From positions 1 through 64,000 of the forward strand of contig CAYTVG010000003.1 in the NCBI GenBank assembly GCA_964441755.1: 64,000 nt of DNA, read 5' to 3'. Shown here in pieces: positions 1-8,877 of the stretch. The stretch's first letter is position 1. Every line of letters begins with the position of its first letter. The notes beneath the pieces were generated by a model, which had not been told where the DNA came from, ran no database searches, and saw only the letters and a program-made list of their open reading frames with translations. The translations under genes and the position numbers were made by a program. Source of the DNA: JAUMBM01 sp964441755. Its GTDB lineage: Bacteria > Bacteroidota > Bacteroidia > Chitinophagales > Saprospiraceae.

Positions 1-58
1 TCTCGTACTGGAATTTTTATTCTTGATTTTTGCAAATCGAGGTGCGGAAGATGAGGTG

Positions 59-89
59 TAAAATTTGCTGCCTGGGGTAGCAAATTTTA
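59..89. terminator. Stem-loop, probable terminator
   Basis: Perfect 11-bp inverted repeat (59-69 against 79-89) around a 9-nt loop. The arms are A/T-rich at the outer ends, so either strand would finish in a U-rich run. It is followed within 10 bases by a second, longer stem. Confidence 0.5.
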
Positions 90-98
90 GAGCAGGTT

Positions 99-142
99 AA
101 TAATTGGCGCATGATTTTTGTAAAAATCATGCGCCAATTATT
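99..142. repeat. Near-perfect 44-nt palindrome
   Basis: Arms 99-119 and 122-142 are exact reverse complements over 21 bp, with only two bases between them. The core is GGCGCATGATTTTT. It could act as a bidirectional terminator; a DNA cruciform or a protein site is also possible. It is one of several long intergenic palindromes in this window. Confidence 0.75.
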
Positions 143-297
143 ATCCAAAAATCTGGCTGGCGGCCTCGGCCGCCAACAGCTCAGGCAAACCTCAATCAGT
201 GATTTATCACAATTATATACGTTTTCTACATATAGATTTTTTACCTTAGCATTGAAATTTCTAGCGACGACATTATATAACCTTTCATTATAATCCC

Positions 298-3200
298 ATG
301 ACTTCACACACAATGGCCTTAGTTTTGGCCTTATTATTGACTGTCACAGTTATAGATAGCAGGGCAGCCATACCCGATGACAAACAATGGCATTTGCTGA
401 GCTGCGACCCTCCATCCTTCAACAATCCCGGCAATCAGACTGCTTGTGGGAGTTTCTTACTACCGCCAATCACAGGCGCCAACCTATCCGGCAATGAAGC
501 CTATTATACCGAGCCCGGTGGCTTTGGGATTGCCTATACTGCCGGGGATGCAGTTGGATCTGGCACATATTACATCTATGACCTGAGTTCACAGTGCAGT
601 CCGGAGCTGTCTTTTGAGGTTGTCGTTACTCCTTACCCGGAGACTACGGCCGTTGATGTGCTACAAGCCTGCGCCACCTCCGGCAACCAGGCCATCTTTG
701 ACCTGACGACCCTCAACGAGGCCATCAGTAACGGCATCGGACAAGTAAACTGGTACAGGGATGCGGCGGCCAGCCTGCCCATTGTGCAGCCGCAGCAATA
801 CTTGTCGGGGCCGGGGCTGGTGTATGCGACAGTGAGCGTTGGCGGATGTGCGAGCGAGCCCATGGCCGTGGAGCTGTCTACCTACCCGGCGCCCCAGCTC
901 GAGGGGGTTAGCGACCTGCAGGACTGTGCATTTGTTGAACTGCCGCCCATCAACGGCACCAACCTGCAGGGGACGGTGGGGTATTTTGCGGAAGCAGCAG
1001 CAGGCGGCATGGTCTACCTGCCCGGGGATTTGGTCAGCCAGACTACCAACTTGTATGTCTATGCGGGCACGCCCGGCTGTAGTGATCAGCAGGCTTTTTC
1101 CATAACCATACTTGCTCCGCCGACAGCAACAGGCAGCAGCCTGAGCGCCTGTGCGCCTGCCGGCGGCAACGGGCAGGCGGTTTTTAACCTGCAGGCCGCG
1201 GCGGCTACGGTCAACAATGGCACGGGCCTGCCCGTGCGCTGGTATGCCAATGCCAACCTGTCGCAGCCCATTGCAGTGCCGGCTGCCTACAGCGCCGGCA
1301 ACGGCAGCGTGTATGCCGTGGTAGACGGCGGGGGCCGCTGCCAGTCGCCGGCCGCTACTGTCAATCTGCTGGTGACCCAGGCACCCCAGCTCAACCAGCA
1401 GGCTGATTACAGTGGTTGCCAGCCGTACACTTTGCCACCCCTGACGGGTACACAACTGCAGGGTACGCTGGGCTATTTTACCGCCCCGGATGCAGGGGGT
1501 ACCGCCTACCAGCCGGGGGATGTCATCGACCAGTCGACATTGCTCTACGCCTATGCCGGCAGCGCCGGCTGCAGTGATCAATACACTTTTTCCATCACCA
1601 TCGGCTCACCACCTGCAGCCAGCGGCAGTGCCCTCAGCGCCTGCGCCAGTCTGCAGGATCAGGCAACATTTGACCTGCAGGCCATTGAGGCAGTTGTCAA
1701 TAACGGCACGGGTCTGCCCGTGCAATGGTATGCTGATGCTGCGCTCAGCCAGCCGCTGAGCAATCCCGGGGCGTATACTTCGGCCAGTGATACTGTGTAT
1801 GCGGTAGTCGTGGCAGCGGGCGGCTGTGTTTCTGCGCCTGCGGCGGTATCTTTGCAGGTCAGCAGTCTGCCTGCCGGATCCGTTTCCCTGCTGAGCAGCC
1901 GTGATTCCATCTGTTCAAGCACGGCCATCACCCTGACGGTCAGCCTGCCGGAAACTACCAATCCGTCCTATGGGCTGCAACTGCAGCAAATCAGCGGGCA
2001 GGATACGACTGTATCGACTTACACCCAACTGGGGGTGGTCAATGAACTGCCTTTCACGGTAGCAGCTGCAACAACCTTCCGCATCAGCAGTCTTGTAGAC
2101 GAAGAAAGTGGCTGTGCGCTGGACGTAAGCCAGGCTGCAGACCTGAGCATTGCCGCCGGCGGCAGCCTGCCGGCCATGCCGGCCAGTGTATCACAATGCG
2201 CATTCAGACCCGATACCACAGTGGCTATTTTCAGCCTCAATCTTCTAAGCAACACGATACGCAACGGACAGACAGGTCAGGTGCGCTATTATCTCGATGC
2301 CGATGCCAGCCAGCTGATTGCGCAACCCAACAATTTTGTGTCGCCTTCGCGCCGCGTTTACGCCGTGCTGCAAAATGGTTTCTGTAGCTCGGCACCCGTG
2401 CCGGTTGACTTGACAGTAGAAACGGGGCCGGTCATCAACCTCTCAGTCATTCAGCCGGTTAGTTGTGCCGGCGCAGCCACGGCGGTTATACAAACAGCGG
2501 TAGAAGGGACTGCGCCCTTTGTTTTTGACTGGAATGTCGATGCCCTCGACGGCATACAGAACCCCACCGGGCTGTTTGCAGGCGTTTATGGCGTGACCGT
2601 CACTACAGCCGGCTTTTGCCGCGGCTCTGCCAGCATCACTGTGCCGGATGCAGCGCCGCTGCTGCTCAGCTGCGAAGCGAGCGGCGGCAACCCGCTCGGC
2701 TCGGCAAGCCTGCAGTTTGGCGGCGGTATACCGCCCTACGGCCTCGCCTTCAGCGGTCCGCTGGAGGGAGGGCTGGCTGAAATGTGGACAGCCGGCACGG
2801 CTCTGCTCGAAGATCTGCCGCCCGGCAGCTATACGGTGACCATGAACGACGGCTACGACTGCACGACCAGTTGTAGCTTTGAAGTGCCGCTGCCCTGGGC
2901 CTCAACGCCTACAGGCATCAATCATACGATATACATAGCTGATAATCTGGAGCTTAGTCTGGATGGCTACAACCTGGAGGAGGGTGATTTGCTGGGCTTT
3001 TTCTTTCAGCGCGACACACAGGAAATCTGCAGCAATTTTGTGGTATGGTCGGGCAATGTCGACAGTTGCCAGGTATATGGCGATGTAGCAGTGGCGGGGG
3101 CACCCAAAAACGGCTTTGCGCCTGCGGAGCTTTTTAGGGTAAAAATATACAAAATGGCCAGCGGCCAGGAGCATACTGTGCAGGCGCGCTATGCGCTGCC

Positions 3201-4452
3201 GGGCAGCAGCCCGCAGGCGACGCATGCTGAGCGGTTTTCCCCCGACGGCCGCAGCCTGCTGCTGGGCCTGTCTACGCCTCGCCGCGACAGCCTCCGCCTC
3301 GCTTTGCGGGCGGGCTGGAATATGATCTCCGCTTACGTAGCGCCCGATGAAGCTGAGCTGCTGCCGCTGCTGGCGCAGCTCGGGCAGACAGCCGTGCAGC
3401 TCAGAGACGATCTGGGCAGGGTAGTGGTGCCGCTGGCAGGCACCAACCAGGTGGGGACCTGGCAGTCTGCGGAAGGCTATCAGTTGAAGGTCACGGCCGA
3501 CACCTCGCTGCTACTTGTGGGCAGCAGGCTCGATCCGGCGGAGACGCCGATCGCGCTGCAGCCCGGCTGGCAGATGATCAGCTACCTGCGGGAGCAGCCG
3601 GGCGCTGTAGGCGGGCAGCTGGCTGCCGTCGCCGGGCAGCTTGAGCTGGTAAAAAACAATGCAGGGCAGGTATTTATGCCGGCCTACGGCATCGATGACA
3701 TAGGCGAGCTGCTGCCGGGGCAGGGCTATCGCCTGAAAATATCGGCTGCAACCACGCTTTTGTACCCGCCCAACTTCCAACAGGAGGAGGCGACCGCGCA
3801 GCGGCCTCCGGAAAATGTGCTGCCGCTAACGCATTTTTTACTCGATACCAACTACAATACAGGCAATAACAGCACCCTCATTTTTCCTGCCGCCGCCCTT
3901 GGGGCAAGCCTCGCAGAGGGGGATGAGCTGGGACTCTTCAACAGTGCCGGCCGGCTCTGCGGCGCCGGGCGTTGGGCAGCGGGCAATCTGGCCCTGACTG
4001 CCTGGGGGGATGATGCCACCACGGATGAGACCGACGGCCTGCTGGAAGGTGAGCCTTACTCCCTGCGCCTCTGGCGGCAGCAGACGGCCGAGGAACTGCC
4101 GCTCTTACTGACGTACGCACAGGGCGATGGTCTTTACGGGCTTGATAATGTGGAAATTGTTGCAGGCATTGAGCTGGTGAGCGCTACTGCAGGGCCGCGG
4201 CCTTCGGCCGGCCTGCTGCACGTTTTTCCCAACCCCGCCCGGGAGGTGTTTTTTGTGCAACTGCCGCCGGAGGCGCAGCAGTTGTCGGTCTATGACCTGA
4301 CAGGCAGGGAGCTTCTTAACCAGCGATTAACGGGTCAGGGGCCTGTGTCGCTTGTGCCTGCCGGCTGGCCTGCCGGCAGCTACTGGCTGGTGGTCAGCGG
4401 GGAAAAAGGGTATCAATGGCGCACACAGCTTAGTATATTGCCACGAAAATAA
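298..4452 (+). CDS. Large repeat-rich T9SS cargo protein (adhesin-like)
   Basis: 1384 residues, exported. Residues 1-23 look like a signal peptide (hydrophobic core, then SRA before AIPDD). Three copies of a unit of about 160 residues follow at roughly 37-200, 201-363 and 364-522; each has a LPPI/L-x-GxxLxG strand, a later GCS, an ACA...F-L segment and a GLPVxWY-like segment. A half copy sits near 632-711. Two SprB-like repeats, ending in aGxYxVTV..., lie at about 712-786 and 787-865. Two GWNMIS/GWQMIS modules start near 1002 and 1086, and two GDxLGFF/GDELGLF-type modules lie near 880-990 and 1180-1290. The C-terminus from about 1307 (FPNPAREVFFVQ) is a type-A T9SS sorting domain. Likely a cell-surface or secreted adhesin; the ligand is unknown. 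A terminator follows at 4463-4491. Confidence 0.85.
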   Translation: MTSHTMALVLALLLTVTVIDSRAAIPDDKQWHLLSCDPPSFNNPGNQTACGSFLLPPITGANLSGNEAYYTEPGGFGIAYTAGDAVGSGTYYIYDLSSQCSPELSFEVVVTPYPETTAVDVLQACATSGNQAIFDLTTLNEAISNGIGQVNWYRDAAASLPIVQPQQYLSGPGLVYATVSVGGCASEPMAVELSTYPAPQLEGVSDLQDCAFVELPPINGTNLQGTVGYFAEAAAGGMVYLPGDLVSQTTNLYVYAGTPGCSDQQAFSITILAPPTATGSSLSACAPAGGNGQAVFNLQAAAATVNNGTGLPVRWYANANLSQPIAVPAAYSAGNGSVYAVVDGGGRCQSPAATVNLLVTQAPQLNQQADYSGCQPYTLPPLTGTQLQGTLGYFTAPDAGGTAYQPGDVIDQSTLLYAYAGSAGCSDQYTFSITIGSPPAASGSALSACASLQDQATFDLQAIEAVVNNGTGLPVQWYADAALSQPLSNPGAYTSASDTVYAVVVAAGGCVSAPAAVSLQVSSLPAGSVSLLSSRDSICSSTAITLTVSLPETTNPSYGLQLQQISGQDTTVSTYTQLGVVNELPFTVAAATTFRISSLVDEESGCALDVSQAADLSIAAGGSLPAMPASVSQCAFRPDTTVAIFSLNLLSNTIRNGQTGQVRYYLDADASQLIAQPNNFVSPSRRVYAVLQNGFCSSAPVPVDLTVETGPVINLSVIQPVSCAGAATAVIQTAVEGTAPFVFDWNVDALDGIQNPTGLFAGVYGVTVTTAGFCRGSASITVPDAAPLLLSCEASGGNPLGSASLQFGGGIPPYGLAFSGPLEGGLAEMWTAGTALLEDLPPGSYTVTMNDGYDCTTSCSFEVPLPWASTPTGINHTIYIADNLELSLDGYNLEEGDLLGFFFQRDTQEICSNFVVWSGNVDSCQVYGDVAVAGAPKNGFAPAELFRVKIYKMASGQEHTVQARYALPGSSPQATHAERFSPDGRSLLLGLSTPRRDSLRLALRAGWNMISAYVAPDEAELLPLLAQLGQTAVQLRDDLGRVVVPLAGTNQVGTWQSAEGYQLKVTADTSLLLVGSRLDPAETPIALQPGWQMISYLREQPGAVGGQLAAVAGQLELVKNNAGQVFMPAYGIDDIGELLPGQGYRLKISAATTLLYPPNFQQEEATAQRPPENVLPLTHFLLDTNYNTGNNSTLIFPAAALGASLAEGDELGLFNSAGRLCGAGRWAAGNLALTAWGDDATTDETDGLLEGEPYSLRLWRQQTAEELPLLLTYAQGDGLYGLDNVEIVAGIELVSATAGPRPSAGLLHVFPNPAREVFFVQLPPEAQQLSVYDLTGRELLNQRLTGQGPVSLVPAGWPAGSYWLVVSGEKGYQWRTQLSILPRK

Positions 4453-4462
4453 TTTTGACAGG

Positions 4463-4491
4463 GCGGGCGGAGCGACGGCAGCTCCGCCCGC
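4463..4491. terminator. Terminator after the large T9SS cargo gene
   Basis: GC-rich 11-bp perfect stem (4463-4473 with 4481-4491), 7-nt loop, starting 10 bases past the stop codon and followed by CAAATTT. It separates the cargo gene from the acetyltransferase gene. Confidence 0.7.
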
Positions 4492-4506
4492 TCAAATTTC
4501 CGGAAG

Positions 4507-5055
4507 ATGACATTTAGCACACAGCCTTTGTTGCAAAACGATCGGGCAATCCTGCTGCCTTTAACTGCTGCTGATTTTGATGATCTTTATGCAGTAGCTG
4601 CTGATCCCGCTATCTGGGAGCAACATCCGAATCCCAACCGATGGCAGAAAGAGGATTTTACAACCTATTTCGAGGGGGCAATGCAGAGTAAGGGGGCGTT
4701 CAAAATCATTGACAGAGCGTCGGCACAACTGGCAGGAAGTACGAGATTGTATGATTATGATGCCGACAATCGACACATACTCATAGGCTACACATTTTTT
4801 GCGCGGCAGTTTTGGGGCAGTGGACTCAACCTGTCGGTAAAAGCCTTGCTGCTGGACTATCTTTTTCAGTTTGTCGATCAGGTCGGCTTTCATATCGGTG
4901 CCGGCAATGTGCGCTCGCAGATGGCCATCGGCCGTCTTGGTGCTGTCAAAATCGCCGAAGAGGAGATTCAGTATTTTGGTGAGGCTACTAAACTCAATTA
5001 TCTCTATCGGATTGAAAAAGATGCCTGGCTGAGAAGAGGTGAAAAGGCCGTTTGA
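4507..5055 (+). CDS. GNAT-family N-acetyltransferase (RimJ/RimL-like)
   Basis: 182 residues. The pattern is that of the RimJ/RimL (Acetyltransf_3) branch of GNAT: an N-terminal LLQNDRAILLPLTAADFDDLY strand-helix, a central strand around GYTFFARQFWGSGLN where the acetyl-CoA pyrophosphate loop lies, and a late NVRSQMAIGRLGAVK helix that in this family packs on CoA. Many close relatives are simply called N-acetyltransferases; the acceptor (protein N-terminus, amino acid or small molecule) cannot be told from sequence. It starts 15 bases after a terminator, so its own promoter should be within or near that element, but I see no clear -7 box. purN follows directly. Confidence 0.8.
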   Translation: MTFSTQPLLQNDRAILLPLTAADFDDLYAVAADPAIWEQHPNPNRWQKEDFTTYFEGAMQSKGAFKIIDRASAQLAGSTRLYDYDADNRHILIGYTFFARQFWGSGLNLSVKALLLDYLFQFVDQVGFHIGAGNVRSQMAIGRLGAVKIAEEEIQYFGEATKLNYLYRIEKDAWLRRGEKAV

Positions 5056-5106
5056 GGCCAACTGAATCTCGTGAGTCAAAAACAACCAACTTAGCACGGT
5101 CTTCCG

Positions 5107-5114
5107 TATATTTG
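5107..5114 (+). promoter_or_regulatory. -7 box of purN
   Basis: TATATTTG, an exact match to the Bacteroidota -7 consensus TAnnTTTG. It lies inside the longest purN open frame (which opens with TTG at 5052) and therefore argues for a start downstream of it. Confidence 0.55.
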
Positions 5115-5135
5115 TGCGTACATCATACCAAAAAC

Positions 5136-5750
5136 GTGCAACATAATTTGTCAGACAAACACAGGCTGGCCATTTTTGCCTCTGGCACAGGGAGTAATGC
5201 CCGTGTTTTTGTTGACTACTTCGATCATCACCCCCATGTCGAAGTAGCACTCATCGTTTCTAATAAAGCCGATGCACCCGTGCTTGAGATGGCGCGCCAA
5301 CGCAATTTGGATACGCTGCTGTTGCAGCGGGCTGCCTTTTATGGTAGTGAAGACCTCCTTGCAGAATTATCCCGCCGTAAGATCAGCTTCATCGTGCTGG
5401 CAGGTTTTATGTGGCTGGTGCCCGCTTACCTGGTGAAAGCCTTTGCGGGCAGGATGGTTAATATCCATCCTGCGCTGCTGCCTGCTTACGGAGGTAAAGG
5501 TATGTACGGGATGCACGTGCACGAAGCTGTAAAAGCAGCTGGCGAGAAGGAAACGGGTATCAGCATTCATTGGGTCAATGAACATTACGACGAGGGGGAT
5601 ATCATTTTTCAAAAATCCTGCCTCCTCGAAGTCAGTGATCAGCCTGCCGACATCGCCCGCAAAGTGCAGCGGCTCGAACATCAATATTATACTGTTGTTG
5701 TAGAGCAACTTTTGGTCAACAACTTCGTTCAAACAGATTATACAAAGTAG
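5136..5750 (+). CDS. purN: Phosphoribosylglycinamide formyltransferase
   Basis: Transfers a formyl group from 10-formyl-THF to GAR, step 3 of purine synthesis, in the cytoplasm. About 204 residues from the GTG at 5136. Visible: phosphate loop GTGSN (residues 17-21), the catalytic Asn and His in NIHPALLP (about 109 and 111) and the catalytic Asp in HYDEGD (about 142), matching N106/H108/D144 of E. coli PurN. The frame is open back to a TTG at 5052, but a -7 box at 5107-5114 lies inside that extension, so I prefer GTG 5136; TTG 5148 (LSDKHRLAIF) is an equally reasonable start. The next gene begins 14 bases after its stop and may be co-transcribed. Confidence 0.93.
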   Translation: MQHNLSDKHRLAIFASGTGSNARVFVDYFDHHPHVEVALIVSNKADAPVLEMARQRNLDTLLLQRAAFYGSEDLLAELSRRKISFIVLAGFMWLVPAYLVKAFAGRMVNIHPALLPAYGGKGMYGMHVHEAVKAAGEKETGISIHWVNEHYDEGDIIFQKSCLLEVSDQPADIARKVQRLEHQYYTVVVEQLLVNNFVQTDYTK

Positions 5751-5764
5751 AAATCGACAACGCT

Positions 5765-7777
5765 ATGCTTACGATCTTACGCAGCTTGCTTTTAATGGGG
5801 GTACTCCTTATCGCTGCCAGTCATTTGTCTGCTCAGGAAATGAGCTGGCGCAGGCACAAAAAAAATGCTGAAACCTATATCGAACAGGGCAAATTTTATG
5901 AGGCCGCTGAGGAATATCGGAAAGCGTGGACAGCAAAGCGCTCAAAGCTGGAGCTTATCAAGCAGGCAGCCGAAAATTACGATCGCGTCAATGATTATCG
6001 CAAGGCGGCTGATGCTTATCAGTACCTACAGGATAATCTCGCCGAGTTTCCGGGCGCTGACCTTCGATATGCCATGGCGCTGAAGCAGGATGCTTCGTAC
6101 GAAAAGGCAAGGGGCGCTTTTCAGCGTTTCATCGATGGATATACAGGTACGGATAAGGCCGTCATGCAGGAAATTATTGCCACAGAAATTGCCGGTATCG
6201 ATCTTGCCATGAGTTTTACGGCTCGTGATGCCCGCAATCTGGAAATTCTGCAGCCCGGGGTAAATATCAATACCGATGCTGATGAGTTTGCACCGCTGGC
6301 CATTAGTGGCGACCGGCTGCAGTTTAGTTCTGCCATGGGGGGAAAGGCGCGTTTGTACGAAAGTGTCCGCGAAGGTCGTAGCTGGGGAAAAGGGGATGAC
6401 CCGACTGCCTTTCCGGTGATTCAGAAGGGACAGTATGGCAATAGCAGCCTCTCAGCTGACGGTGAGCGCCTCTACTTTACTATTTGTAATGACGATGCGG
6501 CCTGGCAGGGACTGGATACGCGCTGTGAAATATTTGTCACTTCCCGCACTGAATCCGGTTGGTCTGCACCTGAGCGATTGCCTGATTTTATCAATGCTGC
6601 AGGAAAGAACACAACACATCCATTTGTTTTTCAAAAAGATGGATTGGAATATCTCTTCTTTTCCAGCAATATGCAGGGAAGCGTAGGGGGGATGGATATC
6701 TGGTATACAGTACGTCCCGTAACTGCTAAGGTGTCCGAGTTTGCTATGCCTGTCAACCTCGGCAGGGATGTCAATTCGGTGGGCAATGAGATTACTCCTT
6801 TCTTTAGTGTGGACGAAGGAACACTCTATTTTGCTTCCCGTGGTTGGGCCAGCCTGGGGGGATATGATATCTTTAAGTCTGCCGGCTTTGAAAAAGAGTG
6901 GTCAAGGCCTATGAATCTGGGTATTCCTGTCAATACAAGTGCCGATGATTTCGGATATACAGCTTATCCGGGCGGTGGCGCGGGCTTCTTCGTATCCAAT
7001 CGCGTGTTTGGCAGCAAAACTAACACGCGTAATACTGACATCTTTGAGTTTGGTATTGCCAACAGAGAGGTCATCCTCAAAGCGGATGTGGTTGATAAAG
7101 ACAGTGGACAGCCGCTGTCAAATATTGTGGTCTCTGTTTACCAACAATACAGTGATGGTGTCGAAAATTTACTGACAGTCAAAGAGTTCCGGTCAGGTGA
7201 GTATTCTTTTGCCATCGGATTCAATAATACATACCGCATCGAGGTCAATGCCGATGGCTACAAGCCTGACGGTTATGTGTTTAAATCCAACAATCCTTCA
7301 CTGTCTGTATACGGGCAGCAGCTTGCGCTGCAGGCAATAGAGGTGTTGGTGCCGATAGAGGAGGTTGTTGAGGAAAAGCCGCTCAAAGATCCCGGGAAGC
7401 CGGAAAAACAATCTATAGTTCCTAAACAACCAACTGAAGAAACAGCAGAATCTTATACAGCTCGCGGGCTTACAGAGCCGGATGTGCTTGAATATTCTTC
7501 CAGGGCTCCACGTCATGAGGGGGTTTATTACAAGGTTCAGGTAGCAGCGATCCGCACTTTTAGTCCTGACCACAGCTACTTCCGCCGCGTTAATCTAAGC
7601 GGTGGTAACTGGCAAACGGAGTTCCTTACCGAACGAAAACTTACAAGGGCGCTGATTGGTGACTTTTTTACAGAGGCTGAAGGTATGTCTGCATTGACAG
7701 CAGTAAGAAAGTCGGTACCGGGTGCTTACCTGGTCAAGTATGAAAATGGCGTGCGTGTTGGTAAGGTGATGGAGTAG
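5765..7777 (+). CDS. PorE-like protein: TPR, beta-propeller, CRD, SPOR
   Basis: 670 residues with a signal peptide (residues 1-23, ending SHLSAQ). Domain order: TPR-type helices about 28-130 (YIEQGKFYEAAEEYRKA...), PD40/WD40-like propeller blades about 165-430 (blade motifs FSSAMGGKARLYES, DGERLYFTI, YFASRGWASLGGYDIF), a carboxypeptidase-regulatory-like fold about 443-535 (VDKDSGQPLSNIVVSVYQ), a Pro/Glu/Lys linker, and a SPOR-like domain about 590-665 (YYKVQVAAIRTFSPDHSYF). The first three domains in this order match PorE of the T9SS, which ends instead in an OmpA-type peptidoglycan-binding domain; SPOR also binds peptidoglycan. Role as a periplasmic peptidoglycan anchor is inference. Terminator at 7799-7834. 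Confidence 0.75.
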   Translation: MLTILRSLLLMGVLLIAASHLSAQEMSWRRHKKNAETYIEQGKFYEAAEEYRKAWTAKRSKLELIKQAAENYDRVNDYRKAADAYQYLQDNLAEFPGADLRYAMALKQDASYEKARGAFQRFIDGYTGTDKAVMQEIIATEIAGIDLAMSFTARDARNLEILQPGVNINTDADEFAPLAISGDRLQFSSAMGGKARLYESVREGRSWGKGDDPTAFPVIQKGQYGNSSLSADGERLYFTICNDDAAWQGLDTRCEIFVTSRTESGWSAPERLPDFINAAGKNTTHPFVFQKDGLEYLFFSSNMQGSVGGMDIWYTVRPVTAKVSEFAMPVNLGRDVNSVGNEITPFFSVDEGTLYFASRGWASLGGYDIFKSAGFEKEWSRPMNLGIPVNTSADDFGYTAYPGGGAGFFVSNRVFGSKTNTRNTDIFEFGIANREVILKADVVDKDSGQPLSNIVVSVYQQYSDGVENLLTVKEFRSGEYSFAIGFNNTYRIEVNADGYKPDGYVFKSNNPSLSVYGQQLALQAIEVLVPIEEVVEEKPLKDPGKPEKQSIVPKQPTEETAESYTARGLTEPDVLEYSSRAPRHEGVYYKVQVAAIRTFSPDHSYFRRVNLSGGNWQTEFLTERKLTRALIGDFFTEAEGMSALTAVRKSVPGAYLVKYENGVRVGKVME

Positions 7778-7798
7778 TAAAGCTGCCGGTTTGGCACG

Positions 7799-7834
7799 CA
7801 AAGGCCCGTGTGTAGTACTGCGCACGGGCCTTTG
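7799..7834. terminator. Terminator after the PorE-like gene
   Basis: Perfect 12-bp stem (7799-7810 with 7823-7834), 12-nt loop, 22 bases past the stop. The outer bases give AAA/TTT on either strand, so it could work both ways. Confidence 0.75.
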
Positions 7835-7930
7835 TATTGAGTGTCTATAGGCAGTGGTTTTAACCACCAAAATGAAGTGCTGAAACCAAACCTTTTCGCT
7901 GCAGGACTGTTACCCATCCAAACCAGTTGT

Positions 7931-8083
7931 ATGCCTAAGCAGAAACCCAAAAGCCTGCTGCCGCAAAAGATCTGTTGTGTGTGTGGCAGGCCTTTTAGCT
8001 GGCGCAAAAAATGGGAAAAGGTGTGGGAAGAGGTCAGGTATTGCAGCGATCGCTGTCGCCGCAATAAGACATCTGTATCTTAA
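7931..8083 (+). CDS. DUF2256 small zinc-ribbon-like protein
   Basis: 50 residues from the ATG at 7931. The core KICCVCGRPFSWRKKW followed by YCSDRCRR is the DUF2256 signature: four cysteines in CxxC...CxxxC spacing that probably bind one zinc, plus many basic residues. The longer open frame from 7841 has an upstream stretch with no resemblance to the family, so the inner ATG is chosen. The function of DUF2256 is unknown; in many genomes it lies near photolyase/cryptochrome genes, which is not the case here. Confidence 0.8.
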   Translation: MPKQKPKSLLPQKICCVCGRPFSWRKKWEKVWEEVRYCSDRCRRNKTSVS

Positions 8084-8120
8084 TACAACTGATTAATTCA
8101 CTGTTGAATAACGAGCTGCT

Positions 8121-8756
8121 ATGTCCAAGTCTACACCGCCTTCCTTTGATGAATTGCAGCAAGCGGAAGATCGTGCGCTGCTCTTCCATCCGCTGCATGT
8201 ATGGCTGGTACTGCTGCTGTTTGGTCTGAGTATGCTCTTTTTGGCATTGAGCGCTGCTTTTGTATATACCCGCATACAAAGTCAGCTGCCACCAATCTGG
8301 TTGCCGCCTGTTTTTCTGGCCAATACTGCCTTATTGCTGATGAGCAGTCTGACCATGCGGTGGGCCAACCAGTGCTACAGACAGGATGATACGGAGCGCT
8401 ACAAGCTGGCGCTGGGCCTGACCATACTCTTATCCCTGCTGTTTCTGGGAGCTCAGATATATGGCTGGTGGAGCCTTTTTCAGGATGAGGTGTTTATCAA
8501 TTCAGACAACTCAGCCTCCTATCTCTATGTCATCTCAGCCCTGCACTTTCTCCACGTCATCGGCGGACTGCCTTTCCTGATGGTTTACCTTTGGCGTGCG
8601 CACAAGCACATGCGGGAGCCCGTCAGTGTGCTTATCTACTTCAGCGATCCCGACAAACGACTTCGGTTGCGGTTGCTGACGCTCTACTGGCATTTTCTGG
8701 ACGCTCTCTGGATCTATCTGGTGCTGTTTTTCTACATCAACTACTGGCTGCAGTAG
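8121..8756 (+). CDS. Cytochrome c oxidase subunit III-type membrane protein
   Basis: 211 residues, about five transmembrane helices (near 28-50, 64-84, 98-118, 137-158, 186-208). Family landmarks: ALHFLHVIGGLPFL in the fourth helix and YWHFLDALWIYL in the fifth, both typical of heme-copper oxidase subunit III. Subunit III has no redox centres and stabilises the oxidase. It stands alone here: no subunit I, II or IV gene is adjacent, so its partner oxidase must be encoded elsewhere. The next gene is convergent and separated by a stem-loop. Confidence 0.85.
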   Translation: MSKSTPPSFDELQQAEDRALLFHPLHVWLVLLLFGLSMLFLALSAAFVYTRIQSQLPPIWLPPVFLANTALLLMSSLTMRWANQCYRQDDTERYKLALGLTILLSLLFLGAQIYGWWSLFQDEVFINSDNSASYLYVISALHFLHVIGGLPFLMVYLWRAHKHMREPVSVLIYFSDPDKRLRLRLLTLYWHFLDALWIYLVLFFYINYWLQ

Positions 8757-8877
8757 GAGAGTGGCTTCAAACCCGAATGATCGGGACACCACCTTTGCTG
8801 CATCGGCTCCTCAATGTTGCGCAGCTTTTGCAGCCGCGCTGCAGCGCCTTTCAGGACGCTGCGCGCAAAATTTTCTT

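Larger units (their letters stand above)
1..297. other. Gene-free leader with three consecutive stem-loops
   Basis: I see no convincing gene here. It holds an 11-bp stem at 59-69/79-89 with a 9-nt loop, then a 21-bp perfect stem at 99-119/122-142 with a 2-nt loop, then an 8-bp GC-rich stem at 158-165/168-175. These most likely terminate transcription entering from the left and shield the large gene that starts at 298. No clear TAnnTTTG box precedes 298. The open frames on both strands are short, AT-rich and unlike any family I know. Confidence 0.6.

Noticed and set aside
661..1581. Long minus-strand frame of 306 codons inside the large T9SS gene
   Set aside because: It is antisense to a GC-rich, repetitive coding region; the product is low-complexity, Arg/Gly/Ala-rich, and matches nothing, as expected for a shadow frame.
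898..1863. DNA-level repeats that could be read as a tandem or CRISPR-like array
   Set aside because: The period is about 480 bases, the copies diverge as protein repeats do, and the frame is open throughout, so they are duplicated protein domains.
5052..5135. Upstream extension of purN to the TTG at 5052
   Set aside because: It contains an exact -7 box and does not resemble PurN; the extension is probably leader sequence.
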